NCBI RefSeq assembly: GCF_028640845.1
Contig: NC_080541.1
Span: 33,757,935 to 33,821,934 of the forward strand
Source of the DNA: Ahaetulla prasina
Taxonomy: Eukaryota; Chordata; Lepidosauria; Squamata; Colubridae
Direction of reading: 5' to 3'
Length of the DNA: 64,000 nucleotides
Shown piece after piece: positions 11,640 to 22,885 of this stretch. Both the position numbers and the translations under genes were made by a program. The notes under the pieces were generated by a model. The model was not told the origin of the DNA, searched no databases, and saw only the letters and a program-made list of their open reading frames with translations. The stretch's first letter is position 1; each line of letters opens with the position of its first letter.

Positions 11640-13863
11640 GTAAGAATGAAATGAAAATAATTGTTCAGGTGTATGTTGGAAGAAATACTGTTACGTGACT
11701 TTGACCAAAGGAAGAAAAGGGTACTATTTGATGACTGGAGGCCACACCTTGAAGGAAGGTAGGGTTATATTAAAGGAGACTGAAGAGCCCAGGAAAAGAA
11801 TTCAGAGGTCCAAATGGTCCTTCCAGTGCTTAAGATTCTGTGAATTTATGAAGGAATAATCTGTCTATTGGTAGATAGTTAGATAGTTACATAGCCATAT
11901 CAGCTAATTGGAAGTTGTGCGTTTAGTTTTGTCATGGCTAACTTGTGAATGAGGCCAGATTTGTATCCTCTAGAGATATTAAGACTTCCACTTCAATTAT
12001 TATCATCCTCAACTGTTATAGCTATTATCTAGCTGGGGTCGTGGAAATAGTATCTCAACACATTTGGCGATTGCCAGAATGGAGTGGGAATGGTCAAACG
12101 AGAGGAAAAATTGTAGTGATTAGATCTTTTGCTTAAATGGGTTGGAGCTCAAGCTTAGGGATTGACATGGCAAGTTCAGCTGCATGATTTAAATAGTGGT
12201 GAATGAAAAATCCTCAGGGTACTCTGAAATTCCTTGTGCATGAGTAGAGTATATTTATTATCCTCACGAAAGGAAGGAATCAAAATCTCCCAATAAAAAG
12301 AGTGTTTGGAAAGTATTATGAACCATCTCTCCTGAAACATGTCTCCTGAATCAAATCTAAAGTGCAGCCCTATTATTAGATATGCCTTGAAAACTCCCAT
12401 ATTCAAAATGTCATTCCTTATTCGGAATATTACTCTACCAATTGTCTTTCTCTCTCCCTTACATATACAAACTCTGTTTCACTCTAGTTATATTTTTCTT
12501 ACTTTTAAGAATGTTTCTGATAAACAATTGAATTTAATGTCTGCCATATTCACAACACGCTTCCCTACATTTATAAGGTATATTTGCAAGTTAATCCGAG
12601 TTCAGACGGGTGAAAACTAGCCTGCATGGGTTCAGTGCAACTGCAAATGATTTTTATATAGTTAAACATTTTTGTAAAGAGTTACCTCCTCTACAACAGC
12701 GTGCAGGAAAATATGCAAGAAGGCATACTTTGAAGCCATTTCTTTATAGCACCAGTCTTTTGACATAATCTTTTATCTAGTAAAGTCCATTTTATCAGAT
12801 GTAGTAACTTCAATTCTTAGTTGACACAGTGTGTGTGTGTATGTGTGCATGCGTGTGTGTGTACAGAGCCAGTTTGGTCTAGTGGTTAAGGCATCAGGCT
12901 AGAAAGCCGGAGACTGAGAGTTCTAGTCCCACCTTAGCCATGAAAGCCAGCTGCTTGACCTTGGGCCACTCACTCTCAGACCAACCTACTAGGAGTCAAC
13001 AGTATCTAAACAAATTATAGCTGAATAGCATTATTATTGTAATAGGGTGGTGAGTGGGAGGCAGCTGTACGAAGTATTGTTAGGTAGCAGTGATTACCAA
13101 ATAAAGGACAGTCTCTAACATTTCAGTCAAAACTTACGTGCTTATGCAATAAGCACAGTGACCCATTCCTCACAACTATTTACAGAAATATGTTTGTCTT
13201 TGAGGTATTATGGAGTTCTTTGTTTTCAGAAAAATAATAATTGGTGCTGCTAACACAATTATAAATAAAAGGGAGATCAACCATTTTCTGCACTATATTG
13301 CTTAGCAACAAGGGCTAGCTTTCATGCATTACTCATTAACTTGTTAATCAAGCTTTTTTGCTCCTATTGCCTAGTAGGATTGGATAAGTTAGGAATTCAT
13401 TAAGTGAAGTCAATGAGGGTGTAAGATTATTTTCAGGAACGTGCTTGTAAATTTTGGGTTAGAAATTGTTTTTGCCCCCAGCTTTCATGAGTACCAGATC
13501 TCTGGAAAGCTTCTCACATGCAATCTGTATTTTGGAGTGGTGGGTGTTTTGGCATCAAATGGAGCTAATGTTTACCTTCTTTTAAAGTGATACTGCCCCA
13601 TAAAAATAAAGAAGTTATGTTGAGGATGTTATTGATGTCTTTCAAAAACTTATAGAGCTTTTTAATATTTTTATTTAAAGACAGTGTGTCATAAATATTA
13701 ACTATCGGTATTCAGCTTTTTAGTCGAAAGAATTGGCCTTATTTCTTGCACAGTATAGCCATAGTGTCTTTTTTTCTTAAAACTGTAAGATTTACTTGAC
13801 CAAGTGTATTCTTTCTTTATTTATATCCATACACCTCCACATAACCTTTATAATTTCTCTTAG
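11640..13863 (+). other. RAD54B: RAD54B intron
   Basis: About 2.2 kb of intron. The only clear feature is the SINE at 12864-12995 after a short GT run; the rest is AT-rich with nothing recognised. Confidence 0.7.
12864..12995 (+). mobile_element. tRNA-derived SINE (Sauria type)
   Basis: An A-box-like TGGTCTAGTGGTTAAGG and a B-box-like GAGTTCTAGTCCC lie about 40 bp apart, followed by the typical GACCTTGGGCCA and TCACTCTCAG body. The 3' limit is uncertain because the tail diverges. Confidence 0.85.
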
Positions 13864-14136
13864 GCACTGGATATCAGTTCAGAGTCTTAGACAATCTCAT
13901 TGAAGGTCAGAGTCTGATGATTGGAAGCAAAGAAATTGAAGTGATGGGTGTGATATTGGAAGAAGACTTTAAAAGTGGCAAGTGTTTTCTGTCTGGTCTG
14001 GAGGCCACAGAAGAAATTTGGAATACCCCAGTTGCTTCTGCAAGGCAGTTTTGTAATCCTTTCAAAAATGTTTCCAAAGCCAATACTCAAGAAAACTGGT
14101 CTAACTGTAAACCACGCCATGATCCGTTAGCTCCAA
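13864..14136 (+). CDS. RAD54B: RAD54B exon, linker before the motor
   Basis: Reads TGYQFRVLDNLIEGQSLMIG, then GKCFLSGLEATEE, and ends NCKPRHDPLAP. The EGQSLMIGSKEIEVMGV and NPFKNV blocks match the RAD54B linker; the segment between them is less conserved. Acceptor AG 13862-13863, donor GTAAGG at 14137. Confidence 0.92.
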
Positions 14137-14537
14137 GTAAGGATTTCTTTTTGAGTTTATTTGTGTTAATTTGTCTATCTCTGTTCTATCCCTGTCTAAA
14201 GAAAGTGAATTAGTAATCCAAATCAAATTCAGACTCCCTCTAACTTTTGCACTTATATTGGAATTCACTTCAGTCATAGTCTCAACATATAAAGTGGAGA
14301 TTAACTTGGGGAAGGCCAAACTAATTAAATGGATGAATTGGATAACCAAAATCGAACTTCTTTCTCTCGTTCTCAGAATCTCTGTATAAAATAAAACTAG
14401 GCACTGTGGTTATGATGACATTTGAATTTGATTTGAATTTGGCAAATAATTTTTTTTTGTCTTACACCTAGAAAATTGGTTGCTTTTGCTTTAAACTAAT
14501 ACTTTTGCACTGACACCACCTATGTTTGAAATTTAAG

Positions 14538-14700
14538 ATTCCTTAGTTATGCCATATCCGTGCCCAAGTCACCAGCGATTGTTTAACAAGTCACATTTGC
14601 CTATTGTGGATGTGGTTGTAGACCCTTACATTACAAGCCATCTTCGCCCACATCAGCGAGAAGGAATTCTATTTCTTTATGAATGTGTGATGGGAATGAG
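14538..14700 (+). CDS. RAD54B: RAD54B exon, start of the Snf2 motor
   Basis: Encodes SLVMPYP, then [20 protein letters not shown] and FLYECVMGM, the LRPHQ(R/K)EG block (Q-motif-like region) that opens Rad54-class motor domains. Acceptor is a TTTAAG, a weak but valid AG; donor GTAAGA at 14701. Confidence 0.93.
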
Positions 14701-14982
14701 GTAAGAAAATGATGGTTTCCTGGTTGTTGATCTCTCAGTCTTTCAGAATGTTGGTAGATTTTGGGAAAAGTTGATGCATTTGCCATTGGAATATTGTAAA
14801 AACCTCAAATGCTAAAGCTGAGGAGAGAAAGATATGTCTGTCTAGGTGACATTTTCAGTGACATTTTTATGAAGATAGTATTGATACAGTTTTAGCCTTT
14901 AGAGAGCCAGGGAGATGACTATGGGGAAGCTAGGCAGAGGTGGCAACAATTACAAAAACAAGAGCAAACTTCTAGCTTTTCT

Positions 14983-15078
14983 TTCCTTCCTTCCTTCCTT
15001 CCTTCCTTCCTTCCTTCCTTCCTTCCTTCCTTCCTTCCTTCCTTCCTTCCTTCCTTCCTTCCTTCCTTCCTTCCTTCC
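14983..15078. repeat. (TTCC)n microsatellite
   Basis: About 24 pure TTCC units, followed by a few CCCA units. The frame across it encodes a FLPS repeat and is not a gene. Confidence 0.95.
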
Positions 15079-15778
15079 ACCCATCCACCCACCCATCATG
15101 TTGAAAAACAGCATTTGTGCAAAACTTGTTCTAGATACTCCTTATTCCTCAAAAAATTATGCAGGATGTCAACCATGGAAATTGCAAATAGCAAGAAAGA
15201 GAAAGAAAACCGGGAGCGGGGGAGAGGGAGAGAGGGAGGGAGAGGAGACACTGCATACAGACCAAAGGAGGAGAATAGTATATGAGGATAATGTGGACTC
15301 TTTATATGGAGAGTAATACAATAACCGTAACAAAGCAGTGGCCGACACCTATAGCATATTTATAAGAGCTATTGTGGTTTCTTAGTTTATATAAAATCTG
15401 CACATTGGCCTTCCCAAACAAGAAAACTCAGCCAAATAAAGAAAGATAAACAGTACAGTTAAATACAACAAAGGGAAAACATTACTTCAACGTGGACCTG
15501 TCAGCTTTGGTCTGCTTGACCTATCAAAAACACAAGATTTTGCCTCTTTTGTCAGCTGATAAGTCATCATTCTGAGCCGGTGGTCACATTTGGCATTTCC
15601 AGAGAATCTTGTGGACAGTGTCACAAAATAACTATTGGAGCCATTTACAACATGGCAGCCACGGGGAACACTATCATCATTGGATATAAAAATGATCTTG
15701 GAAGCTGATATTTTGTTTTACAGCATCCAAATGTGCTATTTTTAAAAATTAAAATACTCTCTGAATGATAAAGTCCCA
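15079..15778. other. RAD54B intron sequence
   Basis: Includes a purine-rich GAGAGGGAG run near 15215-15250. No other feature recognised. Confidence 0.5.
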
Positions 15779-16020
15779 TACAGCAGGTAGAGCCCAGGAG
15801 TCAGGTTTAGCTAACCTTGGCTGATCTCAAAGAAATTGAGTGAGCTCAGACATGGTTAATATTAGAATGGCAGACCAAAAGGAAATGTGCAAGTTGTAAC
15901 GGAAGGAGCCAAGCAATTTTGTAGAAGGCGGCAGTGGCAAATAGTTTCCTCATTGTTGCCAATAAAACTATGCAATTTTGTCCATATTGCTACTAGAAGT
16001 TGGTCTTGACTTGAAAGGAG
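15779..16020 (+). mobile_element. 5S rRNA-derived SINE
   Basis: The head around 15825-15885 follows the internal part of 5S rRNA: CTGATCTCAAAG, GAGCTCAGACATGGTTAATA and GGCAGACCAAAAGGAA stand in for the GATCTCGGAAG, CCTGGTTAGTA and GGGAGACC blocks. The body ends GCTACTAGAAG ... CTTGACTTGAAAGG, the tail known from 5S-Sauria SINEs. Decayed, so old. Confidence 0.75.
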
Positions 16021-16743
16021 TCTTTTTTAAAAAAAAATCTTATTCATGAAGCTTTGCTAAAGCTTTTCTACAAGGGCTTTTTCGCTCTCTCGGGTAGAAA
16101 TTAAGATCTAGGCTGGAGAAAAATTATTTATTGCTAGTTTGGTTGAAAGCTCCAAATTCTATAATTATAATATTTTTAAACCTGTGATTTTGACAGAGAT
16201 AATTGTCTCTCCCGCCTCCATCCCTGCATATTACAAAAGCTTTAAAAATATTGCAAAAATGGATGGAATTGAAGTCTACTTCAAATAAATCTTTAGAAAT
16301 CAGAGAATACAAGCAACAAGTCAGTGAAGCCCTGGCAGTTCTTTTGTTGAATTATATTGAGACATTTTGCAGAGGGATGGTTCTATTTATGAATAATGCA
16401 ACTGCTTATCCCCTGGAAAATTCTTCCTTCAGAGAAATAATTAGGAATATTGTTCACCGTATTTTATATTAACAGGGAAGCTGATGAAACCACACTATAG
16501 CAAAATTAAAAGTATGATGTTAATCTGACTTAATAATTTCATAGAATTTATTGTGCTCAAGTCTGCCACCAAATTAGGGCCTTCACCCACCAGAGGGAAG
16601 GGCACAAAACAATTTTATTAGTTCAGCAAAAAAACAAAAGCTTGGTTATTCATTCTCCAAAAGATGGGACAGCTTTTGCCAAATTTGGTGAAGGTTTGGG
16701 AGATAATGCAGATAATAATGAAAGGAGTACTATAGTTTCATGA
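16021..16743. other. RAD54B intron sequence
   Basis: AT-rich; no repeat or exon recognised apart from short A and T runs. Confidence 0.5.
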
Positions 16744-17656
16744 ATTTCAATCCAGTCCCGCTTGAATAAATAGGTGCGTTTTCAGCTCACGCCGAAAGGT
16801 CCGAAGATCAGGCAATTGACGTAAACCGGGGGGGAAGTTCATTCCAGAGTGTAGGAGCTCCAACAGAGAAGGCCCTTCCCCTGGGGGCCGCCAGCCGCCA
16901 GTGCTTGGCGGACGGCACCCTGAGAAGGCCCTCTCTGTGTGAGCGTACGGGTCGGTGGGAGGCACAAGGTAACAGCAGGCGGTCCCGTAAGTACCCGGGT
17001 CCTAAGCCATGGAGCGCTTTAAAGGTGGTCACCAAAATCTTGAAGCGCACCCGAAAGACCACAGGAAGCCAGTGCAAGCTGGGCAGGATTGGTGTTACAT
17101 GGGAGCAACGAGTTGCCCCCACTATTACCCGCGCAGCTGCATTCTGGACTAGCTGCAGCCTCCGGGTGCACTTCAAGGGCAGCCCCATGTAGAGAGCATT
17201 GCAATAGTCCAAGCGGGAAGTGACAAGGGCATGAGTGACCGTGCATAAGGCATCCCGGTCAAGAAAGGGGCGCAACTGGCGCACCAAGCACACTTGGTGG
17301 AAGGCCCTCTTGGGGTCTAGATAGACAGCTTCATCCAGGTACCGGGGAAGCTGCCATGCAACCACACTCTCTACAACCTTCACCACAAAGCGAAGGTTGG
17401 AGACAGGACGATAATTTCCCAAAATAGCTGGGTCCAGGGAAGGCTTCTTGAGGAGGGGTCTCACCACTGCCTCTTTCAAAGCAGCGGGGAAAACCCCTTC
17501 CATCAATGAAGCATTTATAATTCCCCGGAGCCAGCCTCGTGTCACTTCCTGAGTAGCCAGCACTAGCCAGGAAGGACACGGGTCCAGTAAACATGTGGTC
17601 GCATGTAGCCTCCCCAGTAACCTGTCCACGTTCTCGAGAGCCACAGTAATAGGCAA
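16744..17656 (-). mobile_element. L2-like LINE, internally deleted reverse transcriptase remnant
   Basis: The minus-strand frame (282 residues from 17656) has LINE reverse transcriptase blocks LLKKPSLDP, NYRPVSNLRF and then SRLDYCNALYMGLP, LHWLPV, FKALHGLGPGYL, LWNELPP. Between LDPKRAFHQ and VTSRLDYCN the catalytic palm with the (Y/F)xDD motif is absent, so it cannot encode an active enzyme. Unusually, the copy stops just after the ORF end and has no 3' UTR or tail. A sister copy with the tail is at 21959-22541. It is an intronic insertion in antisense to RAD54B. Confidence 0.88.
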
Positions 17657-17661
17657 CAGGG

Positions 17662-17722
17662 CCCCCTGAGGTCAAACACAACCCTGATGCGGCCCTCAAT
17701 GAAATTGAGTTTTACACCCCTG
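17662..17722. mobile_element. End fragment of a hAT-type MITE
   Basis: Reads GCGGCCCTCAATGAAATTG and ends ACACCCCTG, the terminal sequence of a common reptile hAT MITE (usually CAGGGGTGT at the other end). The other half is not seen; it directly adjoins the LINE remnant. Confidence 0.6.
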
Positions 17723-18092
17723 CTCTAACCCTTCTGAGTTCAGATTTGATTATCTCTGCCTATTTATTTTACTACAAGTACTGTTATGCCCTTCAATCCA
17801 ATCTACTTAACTGTACAAGCACAACAAAATCTAACCTATAACAAAAATGAACAATATTATGTAAAAATATAACCATCAACAATCATATTTAATTCCATAT
17901 TTTTTTATTTTGTATGGACATGTTGGAATAAAAAAACTAAATCAATGAAATGAAAAGGCTGATCCATAAATACTCTTTTGCTATATTGCCAAACAATAAG
18001 GATGCCTATGATGTTTGATTAAATGGCCAAGGCGTTTTTGAACTTACTGTGTACAGTAATCACTTTCTTTTTCCTTGCTGTCTGTGCCTTAG

Positions 18093-18318
18093 AGTGAGCA
18101 ATAGATTTGGCGCCATCCTTGCAGACGAAATGGGTTTAGGAAAAACACTGCAGTGTATTTCACTCATCTGGACACTCCTGCGTCAAGGACCTTATGGATG
18201 CAAGCCTGTAATAAAACGAGCCTTGATAGTAACTCCTGGAAGTCTGGTGAAGAACTGGGGAAAGGAATTTCAGAAATGGTTGGGAAACGAGAGAATCAAA
18301 GTGTTCTTAGTTGATCAG
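18093..18318 (+). CDS. RAD54B: RAD54B exon, helicase motifs I and Ia
   Basis: Encodes the nucleotide-binding loop: [19 protein letters not shown] contains Walker A (GLGKT), then [13 protein letters not shown] is motif Ia. Ends KVFLVDQ at a CAG|GTGAAC donor. All catalytic residues of motif I are present. Acceptor AG 18091-18092; one base completes the split arginine codon. Confidence 0.96.
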
Positions 18319-18365
18319 GTGAACCAAAGAATTACACTCCTATCTATCCCTAATAATTATGTTAG

Positions 18366-18712
18366 GTAAAGGTAAAGGTTCCCCTCGCACATATGTTCTA
18401 GTTGTTCCCGCCTCTAGAGGGCGGTGCTCATCTCCGTTTCAAAGCCGAAGAGCTAGTGCTATCTGAAGACATCTCCGTGGTCAAGTGGCCAGCATGACTA
18501 AATGTCAAAGGCACATGGAACGCTGTTACCTTCTCACCAAAGGTGGTCCCTATTTTTCTACTTGCATTTTTTATGTGCTTTTGAACTGTTAGGTTGGCAA
18601 AAGCTGTAACAGGAGCTCACCCCGTTACGCAGCACTAGGGATTTGAACCATTGAACTGCCAACCTTTCTATTGACAAGCTCAGTGTCTTAGCCACTGAGC
18701 TACCGCGTCCCA
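18366..18712 (-). mobile_element. tRNA-derived SINE with 16-bp target duplication
   Basis: The direct repeat CTAATAATTATGTTAG lies at 18350-18365 and 18713-18728, a perfect target-site duplication. On the minus strand the head has the A box TAGCTCAGTGGCTAAG and B box GGTTCAAATCC; the body passes through CTACTTGCA-type sequence to a TTTACCTTTACC-like end. It is a full-length insertion in RAD54B intron sequence, antisense to the gene. Confidence 0.92.
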
Positions 18713-18728
18713 CTAATAATTATGTTAG

Positions 18729-19461
18729 ATACTCCTAAATGTTTAGATGAAGTTCATCTTTATTTATAGAACTCTTGATTTAATTTCATTGACATGTAAC
18801 TTCACATTCCTCCTCTTCATCCACTTCCTGGGCTCACATGAAGCACTGAACTAGAACGTGTCTTACTTATTTGGGCTTAATACAGTTTGTCAACCCGAAA
18901 ACTTAGCATTATGAGCAGCCAGTGGGGGATTATTTAACAAACTGTGGTTAGGACTTAACTCACTGTATGAAATAGCAGTCAAATGAATGGAGGCTGCAAG
19001 CTTGCAACTCAACTGTTTGTTTTCAGTGCTTGTGATTAAAAAGTAGCCTTTCAGTATGGACATTTTTTTTCTTTCATTTCTTCCTTTAAGCAGTAGCATA
19101 GGCATACTGTATGTACTAAAATATCCAATTGTTATTAGAAGGTGGTTAACATTGGTTCGAAAGTGAACAGGAAAGAAGGAAACCTAATGGTGTCTCCCAG
19201 TTGGATATTGGAGTAGAGTCTTTTTCATTAATATTCAGAATTAAAAATTAGTCATTGGAAGCATACAGGAGAAAAATAATTGTGCGTCATTTAAACAATT
19301 AGTCATCCCACATTATTGTCAATGACTGTTCATAAATTAATTCAGAATAATTCAATACAGTTAGATATATATGTAAGACATATTTAGACATAGATTCACT
19401 TTTATTTAGAATTCCAGCTTTCCGTTTCCACATAACTTTCAATTCTCTTTACGTTGTTCAG
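18729..19461 (+). other. RAD54B: RAD54B intron
   Basis: AT-rich; nothing recognised besides the polypyrimidine tract before the acceptor at 19460-19461. Confidence 0.6.
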
Positions 19462-19669
19462 GATCACAAAGTGGAAGAATTCATCAATTCCCCCCTTTAT
19501 TCAGTCCTGATCCTTAGTTATGAGATGTTTCTACGTTCTGTGGACCAAATTCAGAAGACAGAATTCGGCCTTGTCATCTGTGATGAAGGACATCGTTTGA
19601 AAAACAGTTCTATTAAGACAACTGCTGCTCTTCTCAGCCTCTCCTGTGAAAGAAGAATTATTCTTACTG
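19462..19669 (+). CDS. RAD54B: RAD54B exon, helicase motif II (DEGH)
   Basis: Encodes DHKVEEF, then VLILSYEMFLRS and FGLVICDEGHRLKNS, the Walker B/DExH motif with DEGH, then RRIILTG, the first half of motif III (LTGTP), which is completed by the next exon. Last base is the first base of a split glycine codon; donor GTGTAT. Confidence 0.96.
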
Positions 19670-19689
19670 GTGTATATATTTTATTTTTA

Positions 19690-19861
19690 TTTATTTTTAT
19701 TTATTTTTGTCACAACAGTATACACAAACAATTGTCATAGATAAAACAACATATCTTGAAGAAAATATATATATATAAGTAAAAAATATGCATCAACTAT
19801 ATCAATTTGATATAATGAAGGGAACAATAGGACAGGAACGGTAGGCACTTTTGTGCTCTTA
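19690..19861 (+). repeat. Interspersed repeat with GACAGGAACGGTAGGCAC end
   Basis: Starts after an ATTTATTTTTATTT run with TGTCACAACAGTATA and ends ATAGGACAGGAACGGTAGG and GTGCTCTTATGCA. The same sequence lies inverted at 58397-58572. It looks like the 3' end of a snake LINE or SINE; I do not assign a class. Confidence 0.7.
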
Positions 19862-19914
19862 TGCACAAAGTTATAAAAATTATAAAAAATTATAAAATTA
19901 TTCACTCATCACAA

Positions 19915-20035
19915 GCCCGTGGCTTAGAGGTTAATACATCTACCTAATATGCAAATAGCATGGGTTCGAATCCCAGAAAGGGTATGGCTAGCTGATGAGA
20001 ACTAAATAGCTTGAAATAGATGTATACGACTCTGC
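19915..20035 (+). mobile_element. tRNA-like SINE head
   Basis: GTGGCTTAGAGGTTAATACA is an A-box block and GGGTTCGAATCCCAG a perfect B box, about 45 bp apart, within a tRNA-like region; then ATGGCTAGCTGATGAGAAC. A TA-rich tail follows. It is a SINE, not a tRNA gene, because the acceptor stem does not pair and a SINE body follows. Confidence 0.7.
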
Positions 20036-20163
20036 CTTTATTTCTTTTTCGATAAAATATACACTCAACACTGTTCACCTTACAGTAAAAAAATAGATTT
20101 GTTGTTTCCTTATATTGGTGCATTAAAAAGTGAATAAAAATCTAATTGGGGAAGGAGGGGTAT

Positions 20164-20187
20164 GTGTGTGTGTGTGTGTGTGTGTGT
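20164..20187. repeat. (GT)n microsatellite
   Basis: Twelve GT units at the tail side of the next SINE. Confidence 0.9.
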
Positions 20188-20190
20188 TTG

Positions 20191-20401
20191 TGCCTTCAAG
20201 TCAGTCTTGACACTTGGAGACTGCCTGGAGTAGTTCCTTTAGTTTTCTTCCCAAGAATCCCAAAGTGATTTGCCATTCCCTCCTTCCTAGGGTTGAAAGA
20301 TTATTAATGGCCCTAGCTGGCTTTGTGCCTAAGGCTAGACTAGCACTCACAATCTCCCAGTTTCTAATCTGATATCTTAACCATTGCACAAAATTGGCCC
20401 T
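20191..20401 (-). mobile_element. tRNA-derived SINE (Sauria type)
   Basis: On the minus strand the head reads ATTTTGTGCAATGGTTAAG with a degenerate B box (GAGTGCTAGTC), followed by CAAAGCCAGCTAGGG and a tail ending GACTTGAAGGCAC beside the GT run. Lies 37 bp upstream of a RAD54B exon. Confidence 0.85.
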
Positions 20402-20438
20402 CTTGTATTATTTACGAAATTATATTTTGTCTCCCAAG

Positions 20439-20578
20439 GTACTCCAGTACAAAATGACCTTCAAGAGTTTTATGCTTTAATAGAATATGTAAATCCTGGA
20501 ATACTTGGTCCTTTATCTGCATACAAAAAGGTATATGAGGAGCCTATTCTTAGATCGCAAGAACCTTCAGCAACTGAG
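20439..20578 (+). CDS. RAD54B: RAD54B exon, end of motif III
   Basis: Begins with TPVQNDLQEFYALI, which completes motif III (LTGTP-QND), then NPGILGPLSAYKKVYEEPI and EPSATE. Acceptor AG 20437-20438; ends in phase 0 at GAG|GTCTGT. Confidence 0.95.
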
Positions 20579-20889
20579 GTCTGTAATTGCAACAATTGAA
20601 ATTTGTGAATTTTTACTGATTGCATAAAATTAAGAAGCATAGGTTTCTTTACTATTGGAGGGATAAGTAATTTATTGTTATGAGAGGCAATACATTTTTT
20701 ATATTTAAATTTCTGTATTGTATAACTACTGTTACAAAGAGTAACTATTGAAGATATTCTAGAAACAGGAAGAGAAAATTCTCTAGTAACAAAATCTTAT
20801 CATGTAGTACGGGGAACTGAACCTTTTCATCTATGACTTCCAAGATCTGAAGTACTCTTTCCACGGAAAAGTGTTTAACTTTACCCTCT

Positions 20890-21355
20890 CAGTATATTGG
20901 AAAATGGCAAAAAATATTTCTTTTACCGAGCTTTTAAGATGTTAATTGGCTTTCCCAAAATTGGAAATGCAGAGAGAACCCACAGGAGGCAGAAATAATC
21001 AACAAAATATTGACCTGTGCAGAGATGGTCAGGTTAACAATGGAGCTCAAAGATAAAATGAACTGGAATTCTATGTAACCTGGAATACATTTTATAAATG
21101 GCTAGAGAAAATGTAGGGATAGAGAATTAGAAACAAAGTGAAGAAAAGGGGAGAAAAAAATAATATTAGAAATATTAGATAGGAGTAAACAGGATTTGAA
21201 TAGATATGAAGGGAATACAGTATGTGTGTAACTGGAGTGTGATTGAATGTATAAAAAGTATATATAGAAGTGTTAGAAAAGTATGTACCAGACAAGTTGC
21301 ACCACATCTAATGTTTTTAAATTGTATATTTAATAAAATTTATTTTTAAAAAAGA
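20890..21355 (+). mobile_element. 3' end of an L1-like LINE
   Basis: A decayed coding-like part (TTGACCTGTGCAGAGATGGT) is followed by GGAGAAAA-rich sequence, then TTAATAAAATTTATTTTTAAAA, a polyadenylation signal with A-rich tail as in L1. Assigned by style of sequence only. Confidence 0.5.
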
Positions 21356-21500
21356 TATTAATTGGCTTTAATTATAGTAATTTTAATAAATATATATATT
21401 TTGTTATGAACTTTTTAAATTTTGTGTTTAGTTTTTTGTTCTAAGCCGCCTTGATTGCTTAGGAAGGTAGGATCAAAATTTAAAAATAAATCTGATTAAG
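21356..21500 (+). mobile_element. LINE 3' end fragment
   Basis: TCTAAGCCGCCTTGATTGC and AAATTTAAAAATAAAT match the layout of the L2-like tail at 22465-22541 (GTAAACCGCCCTGAGTC). A short relic. Confidence 0.5.
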
Positions 21501-21813
21501 ACATTGATGAGATGCTGAGTTTATTTCAAAATCGTTTAATGCAAATCTGAGGAGCAAAGGAAATACAAAATTTAAAGAAGAGTAAATTTAGACTGCAATC
21601 CTACTCCAAATGTTTTAGGCATAAAAACTTTACTTAACTCATTGGGATTTCTGGATTTATGTTCTGTCTGAACTCCAGAGCAAGGGGAAATGATACAGGA
21701 GTGCAAGGGCAGACACAGGGAGGAGCATTCATGCACTTTGGGGAGAGGAAGGAGAGTCATGTTTAGGGTTCCAGACTCTAAGGAAGCGTCTGTGAAAGAA
21801 GGGATCTTTATAT

Positions 21814-21922
21814 CAGGGATCTTCAACCTCAGCAACTTTAAGACTTGTGGACTTCAACTCTCAGAATTCCTCAGCCAGCTTTGCTCCACAAGTCTTAAAG
21901 TTGCCAAGGTTGGAGACTCCTG
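21814..21922. mobile_element. hAT-type MITE, AAGACTTGTGGACTTCA family
   Basis: Perfect 8-bp target duplication CTTTATAT at 21806-21813 and 21923-21930. Ends CAGGGATCTTCAACC and GGTTGGAGACTCCTG. Nearly the whole element is an inverted repeat, ACTTTAAGACTTGTGG and CCACAAGTCTTAAAGT-like arms with AGAATTCCTCAGCCAGC between. Confidence 0.9.
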
Positions 21923-21958
21923 CTTTATATGGTAAGCAAGAATGAATAGAGGGTCATG

Positions 21959-22541
21959 GAGCACCACATTGCTCCCATATAACACCCATCCCGGTAGCCT
22001 TTCGGGTGCAATTCAAGGGGTTAGTGACCACCTTCAAAGCGCTCCATGGCTTAGGACCGGGGTATCTACGAGACCGCCTTCTGCCACCGATAGCCTCCCA
22101 ACGACCTGTGCGCTCCCACAGAGTGGGCCTGCTCAGGGTGCCGTCGACCAAACAATGTCGGTTGGCAGCCCCCAGAGGGAGAGCCTTCTCTGTGGCAGCA
22201 CCGGCTCTTTGGAACGAGTTACCTCCGGGGTTACGCCAACTCCCCGACCTCCGAACCTTCAAGCGGGAATTAAAAACTTTATTATTTAATCGTGCGGGAC
22301 TAGCCTAAATGTATTTTAAATGTATTTTAATTATAGTTTTTAAATTTTAAAGGGTTTTATGTCGGTTTTGACCGTTTTAGTAATTTTGGCCAATTAATAT
22401 ATTCGTTTTAAATGTTTTTAAATTTGTTATTTATATTATGTGTATTTTTGTGTTTTAATATGGCTGTAAACCGCCCTGAGTCCCTCGGGAGAAGGGCGGT
22501 ATAGAAATTGGATTATAAATAAATAAAAATAAATAAATAAA
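21959..22541 (+). mobile_element. L2-like LINE, 5'-truncated 3' end
   Basis: The plus-strand frame ends FKALHGLGPGYLRDRLLPP, AAPALWNELPPGLRQLPD, LLFNRAGLA, the C-terminus of the same LINE protein as at 16744-17656. The 3' UTR runs through AAACCGCCCTGAGTC and GGAGAAGGGCGGTATAG to (AAAT)n. Typical 5' truncation; not coding. Confidence 0.9.
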
Positions 22542-22594
22542 TGGCAGGAAATTTATTCCCATGAACTAATTTGATATTCCATGTTATTATCTAG

Positions 22595-22885
22595 GAAAAC
22601 ACTGAACTAGGTGAGAAACGGGCAGCAGAGCTGATGCATCTAACAGGACTCTTCATTCTTAGAAGAACGCAAGAGGTCATCAACAAATTCTTGCCTCCCA
22701 AAAAGGAGAGCATACTTTTCTGTCGTCCAACGACGTTGCAGTTTGCTCTTTATCGAAGTCTTTTGAACTCTCAGATTGTTAGATCTTGCCTACAAGGAAG
22801 TTTGGAGAACAGCCCACATTTAATATGCATCGGGGCTTTGAAAAAACTTTGTAACCATCCCTGCCTTCTCTTGAAAGCAATACAG
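22595..22885 (+). CDS. RAD54B: RAD54B exon, between the two motor lobes
   Basis: Ninety-seven whole codons: ENTELGEKRAAELMHLTGLF, ILRRTQEVINKFLPPK, then LYRSLLNSQIVRSCLQG, SPHLICIGALKKLCNHPCLL. The LRRT and LKKLCNHP blocks are hallmarks of Rad54-type motors. Acceptor CTAG at 22591-22594; donor CAG|GTGTGC. Confidence 0.96.

Noticed and set aside
19915..19990. A tRNA gene
   Set aside because: A and B boxes are good but the ends do not pair as an acceptor stem and a SINE body follows.
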